DNA of 64,000 nt from Spongiihabitans sp963422685 (GTDB lineage: Bacteria > Pseudomonadota > Gammaproteobacteria > Arenicellales > Poriferihabitantaceae), in assembly GCA_963422685.1 (NCBI GenBank), contig OY730442.1, forward strand, positions 2,666,001 through 2,730,000, given 5' to 3'. Of this stretch, positions 46,240 to 55,177 are shown piece by piece. How positions within the stretch are numbered: the first letter of the stretch is position 1; each line of letters opens with the position of its first letter. Below the pieces are notes generated by a model, which searched no databases, was not told where the DNA came from, and saw only the letters and a list, made by a program, of their open reading frames with translations. The position numbers and the translations under genes were made by a program.

Positions 46240-47226
46240 ATGATTTTTGGAAAGAAACCCAAACCACAGACGACTTGCAGCCAAACCAGTACAACGACAT
46301 CGGCGACGGACCGGCAAAGTATGGAAAACACGCGCATACTGTCCAGTCTGGCCCGGGATTACCTCAAAGAGAAAAAATCTCGGCGACGCTGGGGGCTATT
46401 CATAAAATTACTCGTACTGGGTTATATCATCGCCACAACCGTAGCCTACTTTGTCACCACCGACGAAATTATTTCCAGAGAACACACCGCAGTTGTGGAA
46501 TTAACGGGCATTATTGGCGCGGACGCGGTATCGGCCAGCTCGATAAACCGAAGTTTGACGAATGCTTTTGCCGCCGAATCTTCGGTTGCCGTGATTCTCA
46601 AAATCAACAGCCCGGGCGGGACGCCGGTACAAGCCGCGCAAATTAATGCAGAAATTGGCCGCCTGAAGCGCCTCTATCCAGACAAACCGGTGTATGCCGC
46701 CATCACCGACATCTGCGCATCGGGCGGGTATTATATTGCGGTGGCTGCTGACCAGATTTTTGCCCATCCTGCGAGTATTATCGGTTCGATTGGCGTGCTG
46801 ATGAATGGTTTTGGATTCGTTGAGGCAATGGACAAACTGGGAGTTGAGCGCAGACTGATTACGGCGGGAGAGAATAAAGGGATTCTCGACCCGTTCAGTC
46901 CGGTTTCACTGGCCCACGAATTACACGTAAAATCGGTACTGAATGATGTTCATCAACAATTTATCGATGCGGTCAAGCAGGGAAGAGGGGCGCGTTTAAA
47001 AGATGATCCTGAATTATTCAGCGGATTATTCTGGAGCGGTGAAAAAGCCAGGAAATTAGGTTTGATTGACCAGTTCGGCAGCGCAAAACAAATTGCGCAC
47101 GAGATCATCGGTGCAGAAAAGCTGGTTGATTACAGCTATCACCCATCATTTATCGATTTATTTGCGCAAGGAATCGGGGCGTCCATCTCGAATACCATTA
47201 TGGGCCGTGCTTTGCAGATACAGTGA
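46240..47226 (+). CDS. Signal peptide peptidase SppA-like (S49) protease
   Basis: This 328-residue membrane-anchored serine protease faces the periplasm. A polar N-terminus of about 50 residues precedes one membrane segment (51-72). Catalytic Ser161 is in DICASGGYYIAVAA, and the general-base lysine is probably Lys213 in AGENKGILDPF. INSPGGTPVQAAQI forms the conserved oxyanion region. Length fits the single-domain S49 form that assembles as an oligomer, not the long E. coli SppA. Confidence 0.9.
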   Translation: MIFGKKPKPQTTCSQTSTTTSATDRQSMENTRILSSLARDYLKEKKSRRRWGLFIKLLVLGYIIATTVAYFVTTDEIISREHTAVVELTGIIGADAVSASSINRSLTNAFAAESSVAVILKINSPGGTPVQAAQINAEIGRLKRLYPDKPVYAAITDICASGGYYIAVAADQIFAHPASIIGSIGVLMNGFGFVEAMDKLGVERRLITAGENKGILDPFSPVSLAHELHVKSVLNDVHQQFIDAVKQGRGARLKDDPELFSGLFWSGEKARKLGLIDQFGSAKQIAHEIIGAEKLVDYSYHPSFIDLFAQGIGASISNTIMGRALQIQ

Positions 47227-47297
47227 TAGTTATATTCAAGTCATACTTTTAAATTAGATTTTAACTATTTGATTTTCATTTTTCTTTTCTTAAATAT

Positions 47298-48458
47298 ATG
47301 ACCGAAACAGAAAAAATCCTGGGCAAATTAATCGCTTATCCCACCGTCAGCCGGGACAGCAATCTGGAATTGATCCAATATATTGCGTCATATTTATATG
47401 GATTTGGCATCCAATCCGAGCTGACCTATAACGATGAAAAAACCAAGGCGAATTTATACGCCGTGTTTGGGCCCGGCAAGACCGGCGGGGTGATGTTATC
47501 CGGGCATTCTGATGTAGTGCCGACGGATGGACAGGATTGGACAGTGGAGCCATTTGCATTGCTGCACAGGGAAGACCGGTTATATGGGCGAGGTACAACA
47601 GACATGAAGGGGTTTATCGCGTCGGTTTTAGCCATGGTGCCCGCAGCCCTGGCACGTAATTTGACTCATCCTGTCCACCTGGCGTTTTCCTACGATGAAG
47701 AAATCGGTTGTGTTGGGGTTGGTCGGATGATTGAACTGCTTGCATCTGCACAGCAGCGGCCGGGTTTTTGTATCATTGGCGAACCAACGTCGTTACAGGT
47801 GGCCATCGCGCACAAAGGGAAAACCGGTGCTGTTTGTAGATGCCACGGCGTTGAAGCGCATTCTGCTCTAGCAGCCAGTGGGTTAAATGCCATTTATCTG
47901 GCCACAGAAATGATAAACGCAATCCGCGATATTCAGCAGGGCCTCATCGTCAACGGTATGCACGATGAGGACTTTGGTGTGCCGTATTCGACCCTCCATG
48001 TGGGCATTATTGAGGGTGGTACGGCATTGAACATTATTCCCAATGCGTGTGAATTTAAATTTGAAATCAGAAATTTGAAATCAGATGATCCGATGGCGAT
48101 CATGGCGCGCGTGCGCACAGCGGGTAAGCGCATTGCAGACCGCTACAAGGCTGATTTTCCCCGGGCAGGCATCGATATTGAAATATTCAATCAATACCCG
48201 GCGTTAGATACCGCAGCGGACGCGGAGGTTGTCGGTTTTGTCCAGGGACTGGTGGAAAACAAACCGCCGGTCAAACTGGATTTCGGAACAGAGGGAGGGT
48301 TGTTCCAGACGCGGTTGAATGTGCCCACAGTGGTATGCGGCCCAGGGTCAATGCGGCAGGGCCATAAGCCAGACGAGTTTATTTTGCAATCCGAGCTTGA
48401 ACGCTGTGACAGGTTTTTGGCGGCTTTATTGGACCGGCTTTCTGATCAGGGCCGGTAA
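47298..48458 (+). CDS. argE: Acetylornithine deacetylase
   Basis: This M20-family zinc peptidase relative removes acetate from N2-acetylornithine in arginine synthesis. Its 386 residues are normal. Metal ligands: His70 (MLSGHSDVVP), Asp102 (YGRGTTDMKGF), Glu135 (SYDEEIGCVG), Glu in CIIGEPTSLQVA and the last His in SMRQGHKPDEF. FGTEGGLFQTRLNVPTVVCG is the conserved ArgE block. It is monocistronic here, starting about 70 bp after the SppA-like gene in an A/T-rich gap. Confidence 0.9.
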   Translation: MTETEKILGKLIAYPTVSRDSNLELIQYIASYLYGFGIQSELTYNDEKTKANLYAVFGPGKTGGVMLSGHSDVVPTDGQDWTVEPFALLHREDRLYGRGTTDMKGFIASVLAMVPAALARNLTHPVHLAFSYDEEIGCVGVGRMIELLASAQQRPGFCIIGEPTSLQVAIAHKGKTGAVCRCHGVEAHSALAASGLNAIYLATEMINAIRDIQQGLIVNGMHDEDFGVPYSTLHVGIIEGGTALNIIPNACEFKFEIRNLKSDDPMAIMARVRTAGKRIADRYKADFPRAGIDIEIFNQYPALDTAADAEVVGFVQGLVENKPPVKLDFGTEGGLFQTRLNVPTVVCGPGSMRQGHKPDEFILQSELERCDRFLAALLDRLSDQGR

Positions 48459-49147
48459 CCGAAAATAAAAGAATCCCCGATATAGACGAGATTATTGACG
48501 CGCTATTGTTGGCGCATCATCTGGTTGAGGTGAGCCGCCAGTTTAATGCTGTGGTCAGTCAATCCGAAGTTGATGCCATTGCATTGAGTACGTATTGTGG
48601 TGCTGCGTTGACTTGATTTAGGGCCAACTGAAAGATGATCTGGTCGAAAATTGTCTATTCCAGTGATGACTGGTGGGCGGCTTAACCAGATTTCTAAAGG
48701 TTCTGAGTCCTCATTACCATTGGATGTTACCCCAGGGCTGGAAAATCCGGACGCCATCGGCCCGCACTTTGCGACCACCGCCATCCTTATCCACGCTGCC
48801 GACGCAGTTGGATTGGGTCAGTAAATGGCTGGGTTAAAGAGTCGGATAACAGGCTTGATGCTGAAATATATGCCACGTCGTGAGTGATGGGTTATCTGAA
48901 TGCGATGGAGAAAGATCGCGATCAGCACTTCGGCGATGCGATGCAGGATTTATCAACCCCGGGAATTGAATCGCCAATGGCTGAATCACCATAAGGGCGC
49001 CGGTATGCCGGATATCTTGGCGCAGGGATTGGGCGATAGCGCGAAGACTGGAAAATTCTGGTTGGCTGTCAAAGATTGCAGGGCAGAACGGGAGATTGGC
49101 AGGCGGTTAAATCCTGCAATGCGCAGAGGTTGTTGAATATGGATCGC
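48459..49147. other. Gap with unrecognised short frames
   Basis: About 690 bp lie between argE and the DUF1028 gene. The plus frame from about 48466 to 48618 (IPDIDEIIDALLLAHHLVEV, no ATG) and the frame 48900-49136 (HHKGAGMPDILAQGLGDSAK) look protein-like, but they do not connect and match nothing I know. They may be pieces of one decayed gene. Confidence 0.35.
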
Positions 49148-49825
49148 TCACAGGTCGCCGGGCACGCCATAAGAAGGCGCACCAATCGGGTTAATCGCAC
49201 GGGTCAGATAATCCTGCATCTGCGGTTGGTAGCGTGTCCAGATTTCCCGCAAACCAACCACCGCACAGGTATCGTGCCAGTCCACCCGCAAGTCCACCAA
49301 CGGGAAAGGCTGTTTATCTACCACCAGCAGCGCCGCAGAATGTACCTCGCCCTGTTCACCACCGGCGTCCAGACCGGCTTGCAGTGCATTCAGTAATCGC
49401 TCGGCAAGATGGCAGTGGGTATGGGCTGTGAATGCCGCCGTCATGGCATCCGGCACGCCCTGATGCGATAACAGATTGCCCGCTGCGAGGCAATTTTTTT
49501 GCGTTGACTGAGAATGGATACCGAGAATATTGTCACCCGTGTGGCAGGCGATGTTGCCGGCATTATCTATCACCGCAAGTTGTCGAAATTCACCATGCTG
49601 CAAGCCATCCAACACCGCTGCCAGAGCCTGATTTGCGGATTTGCCCAGGGCCAGTTGATCCAGCAATGCCGGGCCCAGTGCGGGGTCGGTTATATTCTGG
49701 GTCGCCGCCGCACCCACCCCCGCTCTGGCATGGGGGCAGCGAGCACCAACGCAAATACTTGAGGTGGTGATGGCTACTCCGAACATTCCTGTTTGTTCGC
49801 ACCGACCAATGATTGAAAATGTCAC
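49148..49825 (-). CDS. DUF1028 family protein (Ntn-hydrolase-like)
   Basis: This 225-residue protein begins MTFSIIGRCEQTGMFGVAIT, then GVGAAATQNITDPALGPALL, both DUF1028 hallmarks. GNIACHTGDNI and CLAAGNLLSHQGVPDAM follow. The family has an Ntn-hydrolase-like fold, and its members often lie beside RidA or aminohydrolases. The start is GTG, four bases after the ridA stop, so the genes are coupled. The activity is unknown. Confidence 0.88.
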   Translation of the reverse strand: MTFSIIGRCEQTGMFGVAITTSSICVGARCPHARAGVGAAATQNITDPALGPALLDQLALGKSANQALAAVLDGLQHGEFRQLAVIDNAGNIACHTGDNILGIHSQSTQKNCLAAGNLLSHQGVPDAMTAAFTAHTHCHLAERLLNALQAGLDAGGEQGEVHSAALLVVDKQPFPLVDLRVDWHDTCAVVGLREIWTRYQPQMQDYLTRAINPIGAPSYGVPGDL

Positions 49826-49829
49826 AGGA

Positions 49830-50249
49830 TCAGCTTGCAGGAATGACTGCGGTGACTTCGATTTCCATCAGCCATTCCGGCCGGGCCAGTCCACTGACGA
49901 TTAACCCAGTAGAAACCGGGTAGACGCCTTTCAACCATTTGCCGATGGCCTGATAGACGTCATCGCGATAACGGCGGTCGGTAATATAAACCTGTATCCG
50001 GCAAATATGGCTGAGCTCTGAACCTGCTTCCAGCAGCAATTGTTCCACATTTTTCATGGCTTGATCGGCCTGGCTGTAAGCATCCGCATCGACCAGGCTT
50101 GCAAACCTGTCAATTTCCTGACCGACTTGACCGCGCACAAAAACCAGGGTGCCGCTGGCTTTAACCAACTGGCACAAATCGTTATCCAGGTTTTGATCCG
50201 GGTAGGTCTGTTTGGTATTGAATTTACGGTAACGCTGATGTGTCGTCAT
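49830..50249 (-). CDS. RidA (YjgF/YER057c) family protein
   Basis: This 139-residue member of the RidA superfamily typically forms trimers. LVFVRGQVGQEIDR, EAGSELSHICRIQVYITDRR and EWLMEIEVTAVI are the conserved blocks, but the catalytic Arg of true RidA appears as CRIQVYITD. True RidA deaminates reactive enamine/imine intermediates; subgroup members in catabolic operons may act on other imines. It lies between the Rieske oxygenase and DUF1028 genes. Confidence 0.9.
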   Translation of the reverse strand: MTTHQRYRKFNTKQTYPDQNLDNDLCQLVKASGTLVFVRGQVGQEIDRFASLVDADAYSQADQAMKNVEQLLLEAGSELSHICRIQVYITDRRYRDDVYQAIGKWLKGVYPVSTGLIVSGLARPEWLMEIEVTAVIPAS

Positions 50250-50316
50250 ATTAATTACCCGAATAATTACCAGGATATCGGAGCGAAAAAATCGGTAATC
50301 GAATCAGCATAGGGCA

Positions 50317-51474
50317 TCACAGCGCCTTGCCATAAAGGTTTCGCGCCAGATACTGGGTGAACTCATGATTCTGCTGTTCAAGCCAGCACAACGGGCCAGG
50401 GCCGGACAAGGGGGAATGAACGCCTTTATACAGGCCCTCAATAACGAACCGATCTTCCTCATTGACCTGATCGAGGATGTCGCTGACCTCATTGATTAAA
50501 GTCTGCTTGTCTGCCGTGGCCGCCAGTACTTCCGGTGCTATCGCCGCGCCATACCGGATGTAAATCTGCCCGGTACCTTTCGGCTGTATCGAGATATACC
50601 ACAGGTGGTCGGGCGCAAGAATATAAAAATGGTTTGGGAAAACGCCGATTAGAAAGGAAGTATTTCGCTGCTCCCCGGCCAGGTGCCGGTTATCTTCATG
50701 CGCCCGCCCGATGCGTGCGCCATAGGACTTGGTGAAAGTCTGGTAGGTAAAAGCCCGGTTCGGCGGATTTTCCGAAAATCGTGTTTCATCCACCGTCAAA
50801 TGTTTGCCTACCGTGGTGCTGTGGGTAACGGGTAAATGATAGCCTTCAATAAAATTTTCTACCAATTGCTTCCAGTTCCCGGTCCAGACATAATCCTGTT
50901 GCACCACATTGACGTAGTCGGACATTCTATATTCGTGAACAATGTCATACAGTTCTTGCAACTGGTCCTGCACCGGCGCGATATCCTGGTCCAAGGTGAC
51001 ATAAACCCAACCTTCCCAGACTTCACAACGAATTTCAGGCAAGACAAAATCTTTGACATTAAAACGGGGATTGTCGTGCATATGCGGTGCGCCGATCAGA
51101 CGGCCCTGTATATCGTAGGTCCAGCCGTGATAGGGGCAGATGATTTTTTCACAGCTCCCCGAGTTTTCAAGCAGCCGCATCATACGGTGCAGGCAGACAT
51201 TCGAAAATGCAGAAATCTCCCCGGATTTCTGGCGCATCACCGTAACGGGCTGATACGCAAGGTGATGAGTCAGATAGTCACCCGGATTCGGGATTGAATC
51301 GGCCCGCCCGGCGCAGACCCATTGTTTGTAAAATATTTCCTTTTCTTCCAGGCGCAGGAATGCTTCCGAGGTATAGACTTCTTTTGGCAATCCGCTGGCC
51401 TGATTCAGCGGTTTTTCAGATAAATCCTTCAATTTATCCAGCAAATCATCAAGTTGTGGTGACTTGTCCGACAT
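50317..51474 (-). CDS. Rieske ring-hydroxylating/demethylating oxygenase alpha subunit
   Basis: This 385-residue oxygenase has a Rieske [2Fe-2S] site Cys94-x-His96 and Cys113-x2-His116 (NVCLHRMM and CPYHGW). The mononuclear iron site is His213 and His218 in NFIEGYHLPVTHS, with a later Asp in VNEEDRFVIEGLYKG. The end block GLYKGVHSPLSGPGPL is like the oxygenases that act on quaternary amines such as glycine betaine or carnitine, rather than aromatics. No reductase gene lies in the window. It heads the operon with RidA and DUF1028, which suggests an N-containing substrate. This is inference. Confidence 0.9.
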   Translation of the reverse strand: MSDKSPQLDDLLDKLKDLSEKPLNQASGLPKEVYTSEAFLRLEEKEIFYKQWVCAGRADSIPNPGDYLTHHLAYQPVTVMRQKSGEISAFSNVCLHRMMRLLENSGSCEKIICPYHGWTYDIQGRLIGAPHMHDNPRFNVKDFVLPEIRCEVWEGWVYVTLDQDIAPVQDQLQELYDIVHEYRMSDYVNVVQQDYVWTGNWKQLVENFIEGYHLPVTHSTTVGKHLTVDETRFSENPPNRAFTYQTFTKSYGARIGRAHEDNRHLAGEQRNTSFLIGVFPNHFYILAPDHLWYISIQPKGTGQIYIRYGAAIAPEVLAATADKQTLINEVSDILDQVNEEDRFVIEGLYKGVHSPLSGPGPLCWLEQQNHEFTQYLARNLYGKAL

Positions 51475-51666
51475 GGCAATCCGACTGATTTATGGCAAAA
51501 GTATTGATAAATGAATGGTAACCATGCTATCGGTTTTTTAATTTTATTGTCAATTGAACTGAACGGAACATGGTTAAAAACCGGAGCTTTTTATGACTGA
51601 TTCTGTGGTCGAAAATAACCAGGCACCACACCATAATAGCAGTCTCCATGCGGTTTTAACAGATTA

Positions 51667-51819
51667 TTAATGGCGGTTGTGTCGGCAGCAAGCAGAACTG
51701 CCCGCTTTTAGTTTCCGTATTGGTTCTGAAAACCGCAGGCCGCCCTTATGCTCCCCATGGCAGGCCTGTTTGAATTTCATCGACCTGCTTTTCTGTGGGT
51801 ATTCTGTCCGCTTGATCAT
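51667..51819 (-). CDS. Possible 50-residue small protein
   Basis: The frame starts at 51819 with GGAG eight bases before the ATG, a good ribosome site. It encodes 50 residues (MIKRTEYPQKSRSMKFKQAC onward), basic, with three cysteines and four histidines, HGEHKGG in the middle and CCRHNRH at the end. No family was recognised. It lies alone between the Rieske operon and the ABC-Hyu operon. A metal-binding peptide, a peptide precursor or chance are all possible. Confidence 0.35.
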   Translation of the reverse strand: MIKRTEYPQKSRSMKFKQACHGEHKGGLRFSEPIRKLKAGSSACCRHNRH

Positions 51820-51913
51820 ACTGAAATCTCCAGATAAACAAGGGGTATAAACCGGATATATACGTACTGCCAACACCGCCGGTTCCCATGCGACCGGGTT
51901 TGCACGAACCCGA

Positions 51914-51999
51914 ACACCATGATTTAAGCTATAACTTTATGGTGTATATTTTGATGCAAATATAGTCTATTGACTAGGGTATGTACTTTATGGTATATA
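51914..51999 (+). promoter_or_regulatory. Promoter and repeated motif before the ABC-Hyu operon
   Basis: TTGACT (51970-51975) and TATATA (51994-51999), 18 bp apart, form a sigma70-like promoter about 115 bp before the binding-protein start. ACTTTATGGT occurs twice (51934-51943 and 51985-51994), 51 bp apart and on the same helix face; the second copy touches the -10 box. ACACCAT (51914-51920) is complementary to ATGGTGT (51939-51945). A regulator could bind these repeats. Confidence 0.5.
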
Positions 52000-52116
52000 A
52001 ACTCCTTCCTGTGAGAGGGGTATCCGTTGCAGTTCATTTCAATTTGGCCGGACGGAGTACTTTTCATACCACATTAGGATTACTACTAATTGAACATCCT
52101 ACGTAAGGAGAATATT

Positions 52117-53292
52117 ATGACGACGAGAGAAACGTTTCGGCTGATTTTGTTTTTTACATTCTCGCTTGGTTTGTCCACTACGGCCTTTTCAGAGGGTCTC
52201 GATGAAATTCCTGCTGACACCCGCGCCAGGGTCTACAATCCTGACTTGATGGACCCGGCCCAGCCACTCGAAGCCAGCATCTACCGAAACTGGAAAACCG
52301 ACCGCAAGCCGCCCTGGACCATTGGTTATGCAAGTACCTATGCGGGTAATACCTGGCGCAAGGGGGCGATGGCCAGGCTGCTGAGCGAAGTATTGCCCAA
52401 GTGGCAGGCGCTTGGCCTGGTTGATGACATTATCGTTACCCAGTCTAATCTGAAAGACTCGCTACAAATCCAGCAAATGAGACAATTGGTTGATCAGGGT
52501 GTGGACGCCATTATCATCTGCTGTTCAAACCCGACTGCGTTGAACCAGACAATCAAATACGCTTACGAAAAAGGGGTTCCAACATTTTCATTTACCGGTT
52601 ACGTCACCTCGCCATACGCGATTAATTCGTCGGTGAATTACCACCAGGCCGGTTATGAAATCGGTCGATGGATGGCTGAAGAAATTGGCGAAAAAGGCAA
52701 TGTGCTGGTTATCGAAGGCATCCCCGGGGCATCTGCATCGGATTCCCAGAATGCTGGCGTGCTGGATGGTCTGGCGCAGTCTCCTGATATAAAACTGGTC
52801 GGAAATATCGCACATATGTGGACATCACAAGTCGGTCAGGCTGAGGTTCAGAAGTGGCTGGCGACTCACCCGCAGCAGTTGGATGGCATCGCGGTACAAT
52901 CATCTGGTGAGACGGGTGTGTTGCAGGCATTATTACAATCGGGCCGGGATATTCCGCCCATCTCCATTGGCGGCGAACTGGGCGCTTTGTGTTACTGGCG
53001 TAACAATCCGGATTACATCAGTGCCGCGATTCAGACCTGGCCTCCGGGGGATGATATTGAACTTGGCTGGAACATCATGATGCGCACCATGCAGGGCCAG
53101 GGGCCGAAGATTCAATCTATTCTGGTTCCCACTGTCAAGTCCAGTTTCGACGACATCAAGGCATTGCTTGATGAGAACTGTGACCGCAATTCAACCGATT
53201 GGCTGCATGTTGGCATTGATGTCTGGGGCGGAACGAATTACCTGGATCAATTTTTTATGAATCCTGCGGACCCGGCAGATTACAAACCTTAA
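52117..53292 (+). CDS. Ribose-type ABC substrate-binding protein
   Basis: This 391-residue periplasmic binding protein (type 1 fold, Peripla_BP_4) carries a Sec signal (LILFFTFSLGLSTTAFS) cut near AFS-EG. WTIGYASTYAGNTWRKGAMA opens the first lobe, VDQGVDAIIICCSNPTALN and GNVLVIEGIPGASASDSQNA follow, and SIGGELGALCYWRNN lies near the end. Start 52117 has AAGGAG seven bases upstream. The ligand is unknown; the family binds sugars, autoinducer-2, purines and other polar molecules. It is the first gene of the operon, 35 bp before the ATPase gene. Confidence 0.9.
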   Translation: MTTRETFRLILFFTFSLGLSTTAFSEGLDEIPADTRARVYNPDLMDPAQPLEASIYRNWKTDRKPPWTIGYASTYAGNTWRKGAMARLLSEVLPKWQALGLVDDIIVTQSNLKDSLQIQQMRQLVDQGVDAIIICCSNPTALNQTIKYAYEKGVPTFSFTGYVTSPYAINSSVNYHQAGYEIGRWMAEEIGEKGNVLVIEGIPGASASDSQNAGVLDGLAQSPDIKLVGNIAHMWTSQVGQAEVQKWLATHPQQLDGIAVQSSGETGVLQALLQSGRDIPPISIGGELGALCYWRNNPDYISAAIQTWPPGDDIELGWNIMMRTMQGQGPKIQSILVPTVKSSFDDIKALLDENCDRNSTDWLHVGIDVWGGTNYLDQFFMNPADPADYKP

Positions 53293-53327
53293 GATTTAGA
53301 TAGCGTGAATAAATCAGTGCTGGAGTA

Positions 53328-55160
53328 ATGAATAGCGGAAACGGTGTAGTATTAAAGGGGCACGATGAAAGCATCTTCGGCGAACCGCCGGCGGTGCTTT
53401 CTTCGTTTGCGGGGGAGCTCTATGTCAAGGACGTACACAAGACGTTTGGCGTGACCAAAGCGCTGAATGGTTGTTCGTTCAGTGCAAATTTTGGAGAAAT
53501 TCACGCCATTGTCGGCGGCAACGGCTGCGGCAAGAGTACGCTGGCCAAAGTGCTTTCCGGTGTCCTGCCGATGGACTCAGGCAAACTTTCAATTTTGGGT
53601 CATCATCCCACTTCACCCTCCGAAGCCCGCAATACAGGCATTGCAACGGTATTTCAGGAAATCATGATTGCTGATCAAGCCACTATCGTGGATAACCTGT
53701 TTATCGGCGCTGACGGCTTCTGGACCAGGGCCCTATCGGCCAGAGAAAAGCGGGACAAAGCGCAGGTATTGATGAAGGAATTGACAGGCGGGGAGATGGA
53801 CTTGCTCAGGCCAGCGGGCGATTTACCGCTGAGCATCAAAGCATGGATTACCATTGGCCGCGCATTGTTGTGCGAGCCGAAGGTTTTAATCCTGGATGAA
53901 TCATCAGCCGCGCTTGATTTCGATTCCACCGAACGTTTATTTACCAAAATGCGTGCACTGCGCGGTCAGGGCGTTGCAATCATCATTGTCACCCACCGCA
54001 TAGCGGAATTAATCAGAATCAGCGACCGGGCCACCGTCATGCGTGACGGGCGCGATGTCGGCGTTCTGGAAAAAAGTGAGATCACCGAACCAAACCTGTT
54101 GAGTCTGATGACTGGCAGGAATGACGCTACCGAAACCTCTGCGGAGCACGCGCACAGGACAGCGAGTCGAGAAGTGGTGCTGAAAACCAGCCGCTTAAAA
54201 GTGTGGCCCGAAAGCGACCCGATTGATTTTGCGATACTGAAAGGCGAAATCGTCGGCATTACCGGTCTAGATGGTCATGGTCAGGACGATTTTGTGCGCA
54301 TTCTGGCCGGGATTGCACAGGCAAGCGAAGGATACCCCGAGATTAGGGCGGATGGCTCCAATGACTACGTTGCAATAAGAAATCTTGAACAGGCAAAAGA
54401 CCACGGCATTGCATTCGTGTCCGGTGATCGAAAGCGTGAAGGCATTCTGCCCAACCTGAGCATATTCGAGAATTTATTGATTCCGTTGTACCGCAGCAAT
54501 TCACGGCTGCCTGGGGTCAGGTTTATCGACTGGCAAGGGCTGTCAGACGTGTTCGATTGGGAAGTGGGGCGGCTGTCGATTAAAACCGGCGCCCAATCCA
54601 ATCTCATCACATCATTAAGCGGCGGCAATCAACAAAAAGTAATCATCGGCCGTTCCTTTGCGTTACATCCGAAAATACTGATATTAAACGACCCGGCCCG
54701 TGGCATTGATGTGGACACCAAGCGCGACCTGTACAGGCACTTGCGCGAGTTTGCCAGCGAAGGGAATTCCGTGGTTTACATGTCCAGCGAACTGGAAGAA
54801 TTTATCGGCTTTTGCTCCCGGGTTGTGGTGTTTCGCCACGGCAGTATTTTTAAAACCTTTGTGGATGCGGATGTAGAGCCGGTTGGTATTTTAGAAGGCA
54901 TGTTCGGCAGGGCCGGCGGTACGCAGCCATACACTGGCAGCAATCCGTCTGCCACCCGCAAAGACAGCGATAAGGGCAATAGCGCACAGCCGGCCACATT
55001 CCACTCTCCTTGCCGACAGAACGCGAATACCATCGATTCGCCTAAACCACAACCTCTGACCGGCGATGACGTCTCCCATATCAGGATAGTGGATTTCGAC
55101 CATGCTCCCGAACCGCTGACAACTGACCGCGGCAAGATGAAAATCTCTTACTTTGATTAA
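53328..55160 (+). CDS. Ribose-type double ABC ATPase with extra C-terminal module
   Basis: This 610-residue RbsA-type ATPase has two nucleotide-binding domains. Domain 1: Walker A GGNGCGKST at 63-71, a changed signature LSIKAW at 168-173 where relatives have LSxxQQ, Walker B VLILDESS at 186-193, and His223. Domain 2: GLDGHGQDD in the usual degenerate Walker A place (313-321), signature LSGGNQQKV (430-438), and ILILNDPARG. Family members stop near residue 500-525. Here a Ser/Asn/Pro-rich linker (528-575) and the module PLTGDDVSHIRIVDFD...MKISYFD (576-610) follow. The same module ends two other proteins of the operon. Confidence 0.93.
   Translation: MNSGNGVVLKGHDESIFGEPPAVLSSFAGELYVKDVHKTFGVTKALNGCSFSANFGEIHAIVGGNGCGKSTLAKVLSGVLPMDSGKLSILGHHPTSPSEARNTGIATVFQEIMIADQATIVDNLFIGADGFWTRALSAREKRDKAQVLMKELTGGEMDLLRPAGDLPLSIKAWITIGRALLCEPKVLILDESSAALDFDSTERLFTKMRALRGQGVAIIIVTHRIAELIRISDRATVMRDGRDVGVLEKSEITEPNLLSLMTGRNDATETSAEHAHRTASREVVLKTSRLKVWPESDPIDFAILKGEIVGITGLDGHGQDDFVRILAGIAQASEGYPEIRADGSNDYVAIRNLEQAKDHGIAFVSGDRKREGILPNLSIFENLLIPLYRSNSRLPGVRFIDWQGLSDVFDWEVGRLSIKTGAQSNLITSLSGGNQQKVIIGRSFALHPKILILNDPARGIDVDTKRDLYRHLREFASEGNSVVYMSSELEEFIGFCSRVVVFRHGSIFKTFVDADVEPVGILEGMFGRAGGTQPYTGSNPSATRKDSDKGNSAQPATFHSPCRQNANTIDSPKPQPLTGDDVSHIRIVDFDHAPEPLTTDRGKMKISYFD
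55053..55157 (+). other. C-terminal IRIVDFD-MKIxYFD module, copy 1 (ATPase)
   Basis: Residues 576-610 of the ABC ATPase: PLTGDDVSHIRIVDFD, a 12-residue spacer, then MKISYFD at the very end. It is joined to the ATPase body by a low-complexity linker. Confidence 0.85.
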
Positions 55161-55177
55161 CAGGCATTGAATAACAA

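Noticed and set aside
48459..49136. Flagellar FlgJ-like fragment (KGAGMPDILAQGLG)
   Set aside because: Only a short stretch is reminiscent, and there is no supporting neighbour or continuous frame.
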